From Alphaproteobacteria bacterium (GTDB lineage: Bacteria; Pseudomonadota; Alphaproteobacteria; Micavibrionales; Micavibrionaceae), in NCBI GenBank assembly GCA_016699735.1, contig CP065008.1, positions 1,798,001 to 1,862,000 on the forward strand: a stretch of 64,000 nucleotides of DNA, written 5' to 3'. The position numbers and the translations under genes are program-made. Position 1 is the stretch's first letter, and each line of letters opens with the position of its first letter. This document shows, in pieces, positions 27,387 to 35,614 of this stretch. A model generated the notes under the pieces. It was not told the origin of the DNA, did no database searches, and worked only from the letters and a program-made list of their open reading frames with translations.

Positions 27387-28133
27387 GTGGCTAGTCCCGT
27401 TCATCAATTTGAGATTCAAAGATGGATTGAGATTCCTTTGGGATCGTTCGACGCCTCTTTCACCAATTCCGCTTTCGCCATGCTTCTGGCTGCTGTAGGT
27501 TCTATAGGCTTCCTCACGATAGCGATGAAACAGCGGGCTGTTGTCCCCGGTCGTTTGCAAATGACCGCAGAGCTTCTCTATGAATTCGTCGCCAAGATGG
27601 TCAAGGGCAATATCGGCCATAAGGGGCTGCACTACCTCCCCTTCGTTTTTACGCTCTTTGTCTTCGTGCTGATGGGCAACCTTCTGGGCCTCATCCCCTA
27701 TATGTTTACCTTCACGTCGCACCTGATCGTAACGGCCGGTCTGGCCCTGATGGTCTTCATCACGGTTTTTGCCTTCGGCCTCTATAACCATGGCCTGCAC
27801 TTCTTTTCGCTGTTCCTGCCGCCCAATGTTCCGTGGTGGCTAATTCCGTTTATTATTCCAATCGAAATTGTCTCTTACTTCGTCCGCCCACTGACCCATT
27901 CCGTCCGTCTTTTTGCCAACATGATGGCCGGACATATCGTGTTGAAGGTCGTGGCGTCTTTCGCGGTTGCCGCCGCGGGAATGGGCGCTTTATGGACGGT
28001 TTTAGGCGTTCTCCCCGTATTCGTGAACACGGCGATGATGCTGTTCGAGCTTTTGGTAGCGTTTGTTCAGGCCTACGTCTTTGCGATTTTGGCTTGCGTC
28101 TATCTGAAGGATAGTGTTGATCTTCATCACTGA
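27387..28133 (+). CDS. atpB: ATP synthase F0 subunit a
   Basis: A 248-residue membrane protein starting at GTG with GGAGAGG upstream. The proton half-channel helix contains the essential arginine R174 in HSVRLFANMMAGH, followed by the last helix with LLVAFVQAYVFAILACVYL. It forms the stator channel beside the c-ring. Confidence 0.96.
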   Translation: MASPVHQFEIQRWIEIPLGSFDASFTNSAFAMLLAAVGSIGFLTIAMKQRAVVPGRLQMTAELLYEFVAKMVKGNIGHKGLHYLPFVFTLFVFVLMGNLLGLIPYMFTFTSHLIVTAGLALMVFITVFAFGLYNHGLHFFSLFLPPNVPWWLIPFIIPIEIVSYFVRPLTHSVRLFANMMAGHIVLKVVASFAVAAAGMGALWTVLGVLPVFVNTAMMLFELLVAFVQAYVFAILACVYLKDSVDLHH

Positions 28134-28203
28134 AGGGTTTGGCCGCGGCCGACGTTCGGCAACGGTTTGGTTTTGACTAAAAAAAAGGTAGAGGAAACAA
28201 AAA

Positions 28204-28428
28204 ATGGAAGTAGAAGTAGCAAAATTGATCGCCGGTGCACTCGTAACGATCCCCGCTTTTGGCGCGGCTCTGGGCCTCGGTATGTATTTCAAATCCTACA
28301 ACGATGCTCTGGCCCGTAACCCGGAGACCAAGGCTGCGCTGGATGAGAAATACTTCCTCAGCCTGGCCTTTATCGAAGCTCTGGGCATTATCCCCATCGG
28401 TATCGGCGCAGCGCTGCTGTTCGCTTAA
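28204..28428 (+). CDS. atpE: ATP synthase F0 subunit c
   Basis: A 74-residue hairpin of two membrane helices joined by the polar loop ARNPE. The proton-carrying carboxylate is E58 in AFIEALGI. The first helix departs from the usual GxGxGxGxG packing motif: aligned on the loop it reads P17, G20, A22, G24, G26, and charged K30 and D34 follow before the loop; the second helix has a proline at 64. No sodium-binding pattern is evident. AGAGGA precedes the ATG. Confidence 0.95.
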   Translation: MEVEVAKLIAGALVTIPAFGAALGLGMYFKSYNDALARNPETKAALDEKYFLSLAFIEALGIIPIGIGAALLFA

Positions 28429-28453
28429 TCCACGAGCCTTGCGGGAAAGTCCG

Positions 28454-29173
28454 ATGTTCAGCCCGACTCTGCGGCCACGGTTCGTCAAGCGCCTGAGCGT
28501 AATGGCACTGCCTTTGTGTGCGCTGGCCCTCCTGTTCGCGGGTCAGTCTCTGGCCGCAGATATGCCGCCCATGCCTCACACCGGGGACGCGCTGCATACG
28601 GAAGGTACGGTCTCCGATCCACACGCGGCGGAATCCGTGTCGCCCCATGCCGACTCCGGCCACGCGCAAACGGAGCATGGCAACGGCGGCGGTGAACATC
28701 ATGGCTCCGGCGGATTGCCACAGTTGGACCCCTCGACCTTCCAGACCCAGCTTTTCTGGCTGTTCATCTTCTTCACCGTGCTATACATGGTGTTTTCGAA
28801 AAAGAACCTGCCGGAAATCAGCGCCGTCGTGGAAAATCGGCGCACACGCATCCAGAACGATCTGGACGCCGCCGAAAAACTGAAAACCGAGGCAGACTCC
28901 GTGAAGCAGACCTACGAAGAGGGTATGGCCAAAGCTCAGGCGCAGGCATCGAAATATTTTCAGGACGCTGAAAACACCATCCGTAATAATTCCGAGGCGG
29001 CGCTAAAAACCTTCCTCGACAAATCCCAGTCTCAAATCGAAAAAAGCGAAACTGCTATAGACGCCGCCCGCCAGAAAGCCCTCGCGGACATCGACGATCT
29101 CTCGGCCGAGCTCGGACGCATGGCCGCGGAAAAAATCATCGGCGTCAAGCTTGACGCCGCAAAGGCCGCCTGA
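28454..29173 (+). CDS. atpF': ATP synthase F0 subunit b'
   Basis: From the ATG at 28454 the protein has 239 residues. Residues 1-35 resemble a signal peptide (LCALALLFAGQSLAAD). A His/Gly/Pro-rich stretch with eight histidines follows (about 40-92), then the membrane helix LFWLFIFFTVLYMVFSK and a long coiled coil typical of b-type stator subunits. Paired b' and b genes are usual in alphaproteobacteria and photosynthetic organisms. The histidine-rich extension is not part of the minimal b' subunit. Confidence 0.9.
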   Translation: MFSPTLRPRFVKRLSVMALPLCALALLFAGQSLAADMPPMPHTGDALHTEGTVSDPHAAESVSPHADSGHAQTEHGNGGGEHHGSGGLPQLDPSTFQTQLFWLFIFFTVLYMVFSKKNLPEISAVVENRRTRIQNDLDAAEKLKTEADSVKQTYEEGMAKAQAQASKYFQDAENTIRNNSEAALKTFLDKSQSQIEKSETAIDAARQKALADIDDLSAELGRMAAEKIIGVKLDAAKAA

Positions 29174-29187
29174 GGAGGAAAACGCTC

Positions 29188-29685
29188 ATGGAATTTCTGC
29201 TCAAGCCCGAACCCTGGATGGTCATGTCCTTCCTCCTCTTGGTGGGCATCCTGTGGAAGTATGGAAAACCGGGAATTCTGGCTCAGCTCGACGCCCGTAT
29301 CGAGCAGATCCGTAAGGAACTTGTCGCCGCTGAACTCCTCCGCAACGAAGCTCAGGCGCTCCTGAGCGAATATAAGCGCAAACAGGCCGACGCCGAGAAA
29401 GAAGCGCAGCGGATCGTGGAAAACGCGAAAAAGGGCGCTGAACAGCTGCGTCATAGCGCCGAAGCCGAACTCAAGGAAACCGTCGCCCGCCGCGAAAAGC
29501 AGCTCACCGACCGCCTCAAGCGGATGCAGTTCGACGCCGAGCAGGAAATTAATGCCTACGCCTCCCGCCTGACCATCGAGGCGGCGCAGCGCATCATCGC
29601 CGAAAAACTTGACAAAAGCGGCTATGAGGCGCTACTTGAAAAATCCATGGCCAATGTCGGCCAGCAGGGCAAAACGCTGAACTGA
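29188..29685 (+). CDS. atpF: ATP synthase F0 subunit b
   Basis: A 165-residue peripheral-stalk subunit: one N-terminal membrane helix (PWMVMSFLLLVGILWKYG) and a long charged coiled coil to the end. AGGAGGAA precedes the ATG. It is the last F0 gene here; the F1 genes (atpHAGDC) are not in the window, in line with the split ATP synthase operons of alphaproteobacteria. Confidence 0.94.
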   Translation: MEFLLKPEPWMVMSFLLLVGILWKYGKPGILAQLDARIEQIRKELVAAELLRNEAQALLSEYKRKQADAEKEAQRIVENAKKGAEQLRHSAEAELKETVARREKQLTDRLKRMQFDAEQEINAYASRLTIEAAQRIIAEKLDKSGYEALLEKSMANVGQQGKTLN

Positions 29686-29716
29686 CCGGCCCCGGAAAGG
29701 GCGAAAAGGCTCTTTG

Positions 29717-30994
29717 ATGGCTGATACGGCAATAAAACAATCCTCCGAAGACATCGTCAACGCACTCGGCAAAGAGGCCAAGTCCGCCGCCTTTATCATG
29801 GCGCAAACCCCGACGGACAAAATTAACGCCGCGCTCAAGACTCTTGCCCGCGCCCTGCGCGAAAATGTCTCCTCCTTGCTCGAAGCCAACAAAAAAGACC
29901 TGGCATCAGCCACTCAGCGTGGCCTCACCGCCGCCATGATCGACCGCCTGAAGCTCGACGAAAAACGCATAGAGAGCATGGCACAGGGTGTTGAAACCGT
30001 CATCGCGCTCGACGATCCGACAGGAAAAGTCCTCTGGTCAGCAATCCGCCCGAACGGATTGAAAATTGAGCGTATCGCCGTCCCCATCGGCGTCTTGGGC
30101 ATGATCTACGAATCCCGTCCGAACGTCACAGTCGATGCCTCCATTCTCTGCCTGAAGTCACACAATGCGGTCATCCTGCGCGGCGGCTCCGAAAGTTTGC
30201 ACAGCTCCCTCGCCCTGCATAAACTCATTCAGGACGCACTCGAACAATCCGCCCTGCCAAAGGCCGCTGTCTCCATGATCCCCGTCAGCGACCGCGAAGC
30301 CGTGGGCGCGATGCTCAGAGCCTCGGAATATATCGACGTCATGATCCCCCGCGGCGGACGCGGCCTGATCGAACGCGTAATGAACGAGGCGCGGATGCCC
30401 GTCTTCGGACATCTGGAGGGCTTGTGCCACATTTATGTCCACCCGACCGCAAAACCCGAGATCGCCCGCAACGTGACCCTCAACGCCAAGATGCGTAGGA
30501 CCGGGGTGTGCGGCGCCATGGAAACCCTCCTGCTTGACAAAAACCTCGACAAAAATGTGGCAAAGCAAATCCTTGCCCAAATAATCGATTCCGGCTGCGA
30601 GATTGTGGGCGATAAAGAGTCCCAAGCCCTCGACCCGCGCATCGGTAAAGCCACTGAAGACGATTGGCGCACCGAATATCTCGACGCCAAACTCAGCTGC
30701 CGGATGGTGGACGGGGTGCAGGCCGCGGTCGAACATATCAATTTTTACGGCTCTCATCACACCGACAGCATCCTGACTGAAGATGCACAAGCTGCAGAAT
30801 ATTTTCTCAAAAACGTGGATAGCGGCATCGTCCTTCACAATGCTTCCACGCAATTCGCCGACGGCGGAGAATTCGGCATGGGCGCAGAAATCGGCATAGC
30901 CACGGGCAAAATGCACGCCCGCGGCCCCGTAGGACTGGAGCAACTTTGCACCTATAAGTATCTGGTACACGGAACCGGCCAGACCAGACCCTGA
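29717..30994 (+). CDS. proA: Gamma-glutamyl phosphate reductase
   Basis: A 425-residue NADPH-dependent enzyme making glutamate semialdehyde, step two of proline synthesis. The catalytic cysteine lies in RRTGVCGAMETLL; other family blocks are GMIYESRPNVTVDA, KSHNAVILRGGSE and GGEFGMGAEIGIAT. It lies between atpF and nadD. In many relatives proB-proA-nadD are contiguous; here proB is with obgE and the F0 operon precedes proA. Confidence 0.96.
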   Translation: MADTAIKQSSEDIVNALGKEAKSAAFIMAQTPTDKINAALKTLARALRENVSSLLEANKKDLASATQRGLTAAMIDRLKLDEKRIESMAQGVETVIALDDPTGKVLWSAIRPNGLKIERIAVPIGVLGMIYESRPNVTVDASILCLKSHNAVILRGGSESLHSSLALHKLIQDALEQSALPKAAVSMIPVSDREAVGAMLRASEYIDVMIPRGGRGLIERVMNEARMPVFGHLEGLCHIYVHPTAKPEIARNVTLNAKMRRTGVCGAMETLLLDKNLDKNVAKQILAQIIDSGCEIVGDKESQALDPRIGKATEDDWRTEYLDAKLSCRMVDGVQAAVEHINFYGSHHTDSILTEDAQAAEYFLKNVDSGIVLHNASTQFADGGEFGMGAEIGIATGKMHARGPVGLEQLCTYKYLVHGTGQTRP

Positions 30995-30999
30995 ACATC

Positions 31000-31644
31000 A
31001 TGGCCATCTTTTCCCACCCACACATAAGAAACAGCGCCCGTTGGAACGGCCTGCGCATCGGTTTGCTCGGCGGCTCCTTCAATCCCCCGCACGAAGGTCA
31101 TCTGCACATTTCTCGCATCGCGCTGGCCACGCTCCATCTCGACGCCGTCTGGTGGATCGTCACCCCCCAAAACCCGCTCAAGGACAAATCAATCCTGATG
31201 CCCTACGACGAACGCATAGCACTTTCGCAGAACCTGACGAAGGGCCAGCCGAAAATCATCGTCACCGATATCGAACGCGATCTGGGAACGAACATCACCG
31301 CTTTCACGGTCAGAAAACTCAAAACCCATTACCCCGGCACAAATTTTGTCTGGATTACCGGCATGGACAACGCCCTCAACCTTCACAAATGGAACCTCTG
31401 GAGAAATCTGCTCTCCGAAATCTGTATGCTGCACATCACCCGCCATCCGGCGGTCTCCCTGACCCAGAGATGCCCCCAACGCCTGCTTAACGGCCACCGC
31501 CATGTGATTCTCGAACGCGGCGGAGAAGTTCCCCTCCTCCCGAAGATTTCCTACTGGCTCCTGCAAAAGAAAATGATCAACATTTCCTCAACTGAAATAA
31601 GGAATAAAAACAAAGAGTTAGGGAGAGAATCCGTCTGCGCGTAA
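31000..31644 (+). CDS. nadD: Nicotinate-nucleotide adenylyltransferase
   Basis: A 214-residue NAD-synthesis enzyme. The nucleotidyltransferase motif GGSFNPPHEGHLHI (HxGH) is near residue 27 and the C-terminal ISSTEIR motif is near 200. It starts 6 bases after proA and precedes the rsfS leader region. Confidence 0.95.
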   Translation: MAIFSHPHIRNSARWNGLRIGLLGGSFNPPHEGHLHISRIALATLHLDAVWWIVTPQNPLKDKSILMPYDERIALSQNLTKGQPKIIVTDIERDLGTNITAFTVRKLKTHYPGTNFVWITGMDNALNLHKWNLWRNLLSEICMLHITRHPAVSLTQRCPQRLLNGHRHVILERGGEVPLLPKISYWLLQKKMINISSTEIRNKNKELGRESVCA

Positions 31645-31665
31645 CCCGCAAGAAACAAAAGATTT

Positions 31666-31694
31666 TTGCGTCCCGGTGCGGATAGGTGTAAAAT
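31666..31694 (+). promoter_or_regulatory. Promoter upstream of the rsfS leader
   Basis: TTGCGT and TAAAAT are exactly 17 bases apart, placing a start point near 31701, about 165 bases before the rsfS start. Confidence 0.6.
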
Positions 31695-31700
31695 AGGGAC

Positions 31701-31843
31701 ATGGAAGGAAGAAATTTTCTGTTTCATAGATCAGGGGGCGTGAAAGCGTGAAAGTCGGCGTTGTTCAGCGCACTTTGATAAAACTGGTAAAGAATAGAAG
31801 GAGCATGGCTGATCCCTGAAGGGTTCGGTCATTTTTGTTTTTT
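31701..31843 (+). ncRNA. Candidate leader RNA or small RNA before rsfS
   Basis: The stretch from the predicted start near 31701 to the hairpin at 31807-31843 is bounded by a promoter and a terminator-like structure. It contains two short frames of 16 and 24 codons without convincing ribosome sites. No known RNA family recognised. It could be an attenuated leader of the rsfS operon or a separate small RNA. Confidence 0.4.
31807..31843 (+). terminator. Terminator-like hairpin before rsfS
   Basis: GGCTGATCCC pairs with GGGTTCGGTC (one mismatch, two wobbles) around a TGAA loop and is followed by ATTTTTGTTTTTT. The rsfS ribosome site begins 13 bases later, so this could act as an attenuator. Confidence 0.55.
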
Positions 31844-31867
31844 AACACCCAAAAAAGGAGGGGCACC

Positions 31868-32257
31868 ATTCAAAGCAAAACAGTAACCCGGGCCTTAACC
31901 CCCGAAAAAGCCAAAGCCTTGGTCGAGAAATCTCTGGATGCAGACAAGGCTCAGGACATCGTCACCATACCCCTCAAGGACTCCTCGGCGCTGGCCGACT
32001 ATATGATCATCGCCACAGGCACATCTTCGCGGCACGTAAGTGCGCTGGCACAGAAACTCAAGGAAAAACTGCAAAAAGCCGGACAAAAAAGTATCCGCAC
32101 CGAAGGCCTCAGTCAGGGCGATTGGGTGATTATGGATACCGGCGATATCATCATCCATATTTTCCGCTCCGAAGTCCGCGCCTTCTATAACTTGGAAAAA
32201 ATGTGGACGATGCAAACGCCCCCCGGCTTGGTCGGGCAACAAGCACAAGCCTGGTAA
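31868..32257 (+). CDS. rsfS: Ribosomal silencing factor RsfS, probable ATT start
   Basis: The protein (129 residues from here) matches RsfS: KSLDADKAQDIVTIPL, a core strand and helix with ATGTSSRHVSALAQKL, and SQGDWVIMDTGDIIIHIF. RsfS binds L14 and blocks subunit joining under starvation. No ATG or GTG lies near the expected N-terminus. A strong AGGAGGGG site (31856-31863) stands 4 bases before an in-frame ATT, making AUU the likely start; the alternative TTG at 31835 lacks a ribosome site. A candidate promoter and a hairpin precede it. rlmH follows after 45 bases. Confidence 0.87.
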   Translation: MQSKTVTRALTPEKAKALVEKSLDADKAQDIVTIPLKDSSALADYMIIATGTSSRHVSALAQKLKEKLQKAGQKSIRTEGLSQGDWVIMDTGDIIIHIFRSEVRAFYNLEKMWTMQTPPGLVGQQAQAW

Positions 32258-32302
32258 AGGCCAACAAAAAATCCGGCCACGGATTGACTAGGGCAAATTC
32301 TA

Positions 32303-32761
32303 TTGTTCAAAATTGAAATCATTGCTGTTGCCCGCATCAAAAAAGGGCCATACGCCGATCTTGCGGAGGAATACAGCAAACGGATCCGCTGGCCGCTCGA
32401 CATCCGCGAAATCGACGCCCGCCACACCTCGCCCGCTCAGGGGCAGGCGGAGGAAGAACTAAAAATCCTTAAATCCCTGAAGCCGGACGCGATAAAAATC
32501 GCCCTCGACGAACGCGGCGAAACACTTTCCTCCACACAATTCGCCAAAATTCTGGGTGGTTACAGAGATGAAGGCGCTGGTACCCTGCAATTCATCATCG
32601 GCGGCGCCGACGGGCTGACGTCTCAAATCCGAATCCAGACCCAAAAACAGATCAGTTTCGGGCGCCAGACCTGGCCGCATCTTCTTGCGCGAATCATGCT
32701 TTTGGAGCAAATATACAGAGCCCAGCAGATTCTCTCCGGCCACCCTTACCACAGGGAATGA
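32303..32761 (+). CDS. rlmH: 23S rRNA pseudouridine-1915 methyltransferase RlmH
   Basis: A 152-residue SPOUT methyltransferase beginning at TTG (MFKIEIIAVARIKKGP). The AdoMet knot includes FIIGGADGLT and the family C-terminus TWPHLLARIMLLEQIYRAQ followed by GHPYHR is complete. It usually pairs with rsfS, as here. Confidence 0.95.
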   Translation: MFKIEIIAVARIKKGPYADLAEEYSKRIRWPLDIREIDARHTSPAQGQAEEELKILKSLKPDAIKIALDERGETLSSTQFAKILGGYRDEGAGTLQFIIGGADGLTSQIRIQTQKQISFGRQTWPHLLARIMLLEQIYRAQQILSGHPYHRE

Positions 32762-32790
32762 CGGAAACCCTCTCGGGCGTGAAACCCTGA

Positions 32791-34086
32791 GTGACCGCAA
32801 AACCCATGCCCAAAAACACCTTGCGCCAAAGCCTGAAACTTTTCTGCGGCCTGCTGGCTCTGCTCCCGGCTTCTGTAAACGCGGCCCCGCATAAACCCAA
32901 AAACAAGACCGAAACGCTTAAGGCATATCAGGAACGTCTGAAATCCGAGGAACGCGAAAAGGCAGAATTGGAAAAAAAGGCCGAAAGCCTGAATGACGAA
33001 CTCTCCCGGATCAAGGAGGAACTGGTGAACGCCACAACCCAGATGCGCCTGAACGAGGAAGAAATCGGCAGCCTTGAACAAAATCTTCAGGAGCTTGAAG
33101 CAAGACAGGAACTGGTCCGCGGCAATCTGCACAAGGACCGCTCCAGCCTCTCGCGCCTGATCGTCGCCCTCGAACGCCTGCGCCGAGTCCCGCCGGAGGC
33201 CATGCTGGCCAAGCCGGACACCCCTTATGAAACCGCGCAAAGCGCCCTGTTGATGGCCGAGATTGCCGGACGCATCCATAAGGAGGCTCTGGCCCTGAAG
33301 GAAAAACTGACCGAGCTTGAAGACATAACGCGCCAAAAGGAAGAACGGAAGAACACACTGGTCAGGAATACGGAAACCTTACAGGGCCAGTATGAGGAAA
33401 TAAGCCTTCTGGTTAAAAAACGTGAGGAAATCTATAAGGAGACCAACCACGACATCGCCGCCAGGGAATCCGAGATACAGCGGCTCTCGCTCCAATCCAG
33501 GAACCTGGAAGATCTGATCGAGCGGCTGGAAGAAGATCGCAAGCGTCAGGAAAAGAAAGAGCGCGAAAAGCAGGAAAAGGAGGAAAAAGAGGAAAAAGAG
33601 CAGGAACGCCTGAAGCTGGCCGCCCTGCAATCCAAAAACAATCTTCGCCCGCCCCCGCCCCCAGAGAAAAAAATAGCAAAACCTCAGCCGCTCCCTACGG
33701 GCCTAAGCCCGGCCCAACTCCCGATTTCCGGGATTATCCGCGTCCGCTACCATGAAAACGACGAGCGCGGGGCGGTCAGCAACGGCTTATCAATGGAGGG
33801 GCGCCCCGGCGCACTCGTCCTCGCGCCGATCGGTGGAAAAATACAGTTTGCGGGGGCTTTCAAAAAATACGGGAATCTGATTATTATTGAGCACGCTAAG
33901 GGATATCATAGTCTCGTGGCAGGGCTGGATAAAATCAACGCGGTCGTAGGGCAAATAGTCTCGTCCGGCGAACCGTTGGGGCTTTTGCCGAGTGGAGTTG
34001 CAGGTGCAAAACCAAAGCTCTATTACGAACTAAGGCACAAGGGACAGCCGGTGAACCCGTCCGTCCTGTTTTCCGAACTAAGTTAA
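32791..34086 (+). CDS. envC: EnvC-like murein hydrolase activator
   Basis: A 431-residue exported protein starting at GTG, or at an ATG five codons later. A signal peptide ends near NAAPHK, long coiled coils cover about 35-285, and a LytM (M23) domain fills the last 120 residues (GALVLAPIGGKIQFAG through YYELRHKGQPVNPSVLF). The first zinc ligands (HxxxD) are missing, as in EnvC, which activates amidases rather than cutting peptidoglycan itself. It is placed between rlmH and ctpA. Confidence 0.85.
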   Translation: MTAKPMPKNTLRQSLKLFCGLLALLPASVNAAPHKPKNKTETLKAYQERLKSEEREKAELEKKAESLNDELSRIKEELVNATTQMRLNEEEIGSLEQNLQELEARQELVRGNLHKDRSSLSRLIVALERLRRVPPEAMLAKPDTPYETAQSALLMAEIAGRIHKEALALKEKLTELEDITRQKEERKNTLVRNTETLQGQYEEISLLVKKREEIYKETNHDIAARESEIQRLSLQSRNLEDLIERLEEDRKRQEKKEREKQEKEEKEEKEQERLKLAALQSKNNLRPPPPPEKKIAKPQPLPTGLSPAQLPISGIIRVRYHENDERGAVSNGLSMEGRPGALVLAPIGGKIQFAGAFKKYGNLIIIEHAKGYHSLVAGLDKINAVVGQIVSSGEPLGLLPSGVAGAKPKLYYELRHKGQPVNPSVLFSELS

Positions 34087-34123
34087 TCCGGGTTAATATC
34101 GCTGATTTTAAGGACAACAAACT

Positions 34124-35599
34124 GTGAATACAAAATTTTTTCCGCGTATCCTTCTGGCTCTGACCCTCCTGCTGTTGGGAACAGCTTCGCTTGTTCAATC
34201 GCAGGCACAGGAGGATCCGCAGCCAACCGAAGAACCGCAAAAGGAAGAACCCGCGTCCGATAAAAAACCCGAGGAAAAAGCCAAAAACTACAGCGAAACC
34301 TATAAATACCTCAACTTGTTCGGTGACGTCTTCGAGCGCGTCCGTTCCGAATATGTCGAGGAAGTGGCCGACAAGGATTTGATCGAATACGCCGTGAACG
34401 GGATGCTCTCCAGCCTCGACCCCCACTCCTCCTATCTGAACGAGGAGCGTTTTAACGAAATGAAAGTCGAAACCCGCGGACAGTTCGGCGGCCTGGGCAT
34501 AGAAGTAACGATGGAAAACGGCCTCGTGAAGGTTGTCTCCCCCATCGACGAGACACCCGCTTTCCGCGCCGGAATTCAGGCCGGCGACTATATCGTGAAA
34601 ATCGACGGGGAGGCCGTGATGGGCCTGACCTTGAGCGATGCCGTGAAAATGATGCGCGGCAAGATCGGCACGACGATCGACCTTGAAATTCACCGCGAGA
34701 ATATGGAAGCGCCCATAGAGGTCACCCTGACCCGCGATGTTATCAATATCAAAAGTGTCCGCCACCGTGTCGAGGGCAACGCCGGCTACATCCGCATCAC
34801 CCAGTTCAGCCAGAACACGGACGAGGGCGTCCGGGAAGCGGTCGAAGACATCAAGAAGCAGCTCGGAAGCAAACTGATCGGCTATGTGCTGGATCTCAGG
34901 AACAATCCCGGCGGTCTGCTCGATCAGGCGATTGCCGTGTCCGACGACTTCCTTGAGACCGGCGAGATTGTCTCCACCCGCGGCCGCCAGGAAGACGACA
35001 CCAAGCGCGATAATGCAACCGCTGGCGACATTGCTAACGGCCTGCCCATCGTGATCCTCATCAACGGCGGTTCGGCCTCGGCCTCCGAAATCGTCTCCGG
35101 CGCGTTGCAGGACCACAAGCGAGGCATCGTTCTCGGCACCAAATCCTTCGGCAAGGGGTCGGTGCAGACCGTCATCCCCCTGCCCGGCCACGGCGCGATG
35201 CGCCTGACCACCGCCCGTTACTACACGCCCTCGGGCCGCTCTATTCAGGCCACAGGCATCGAACCCGACATTCTAGTCGAGCAAGCCAGGGTAGAGGCCT
35301 TTAACAGCACTTCCCGCCTGCGTGAGGCCGACCTGCACGGCGCTCTGGACAAGGAAAACGCCAAAAAATCCGAGCAGGACAAAAAGAAGAGTGAGCCAGA
35401 AAAATCTCCGGCGCCATCTTCACTGAACGAGGATGAAAATTCCGCAAAAGACCCAGCCAACGACAACAAGAACCCGAAGGATTCCAAAAATGCCGATAAG
35501 GAGGGCGAGGAGGAGGCCGAAGACTACCAACTCGCCCGCGCCCTGGATCTTCTGAGCGGCCTCTCCCTCTATAAGCCACCCGCAGCAGCGAACGAGTAG
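34124..35599 (+). CDS. ctpA: Carboxy-terminal processing protease CtpA (S41)
   Basis: A 491-residue periplasmic serine protease starting at GTG. Order: signal peptide (1-27), a glutamate-rich linker, N-terminal helices, a PDZ domain at about 115-195 and the S41 catalytic domain. The catalytic dyad can be placed as S321 in GGSASASEIVSG and K344 in SFGKGSVQT. The acidic, lysine-rich C-terminal extension (about 400-470) is low complexity. CtpA-type proteases trim envelope proteins and peptidoglycan hydrolases, fitting the neighbouring envC. Confidence 0.93.
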   Translation: MNTKFFPRILLALTLLLLGTASLVQSQAQEDPQPTEEPQKEEPASDKKPEEKAKNYSETYKYLNLFGDVFERVRSEYVEEVADKDLIEYAVNGMLSSLDPHSSYLNEERFNEMKVETRGQFGGLGIEVTMENGLVKVVSPIDETPAFRAGIQAGDYIVKIDGEAVMGLTLSDAVKMMRGKIGTTIDLEIHRENMEAPIEVTLTRDVINIKSVRHRVEGNAGYIRITQFSQNTDEGVREAVEDIKKQLGSKLIGYVLDLRNNPGGLLDQAIAVSDDFLETGEIVSTRGRQEDDTKRDNATAGDIANGLPIVILINGGSASASEIVSGALQDHKRGIVLGTKSFGKGSVQTVIPLPGHGAMRLTTARYYTPSGRSIQATGIEPDILVEQARVEAFNSTSRLREADLHGALDKENAKKSEQDKKKSEPEKSPAPSSLNEDENSAKDPANDNKNPKDSKNADKEGEEEAEDYQLARALDLLSGLSLYKPPAAANE

Positions 35600-35614
35600 A
35601 AAGGAACCCGAAGT

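Noticed and set aside
33935..35191. A 418-codon minus-strand frame opposite envC and ctpA
   Set aside because: Antisense shadow of two conserved genes; no ribosome site or family match.
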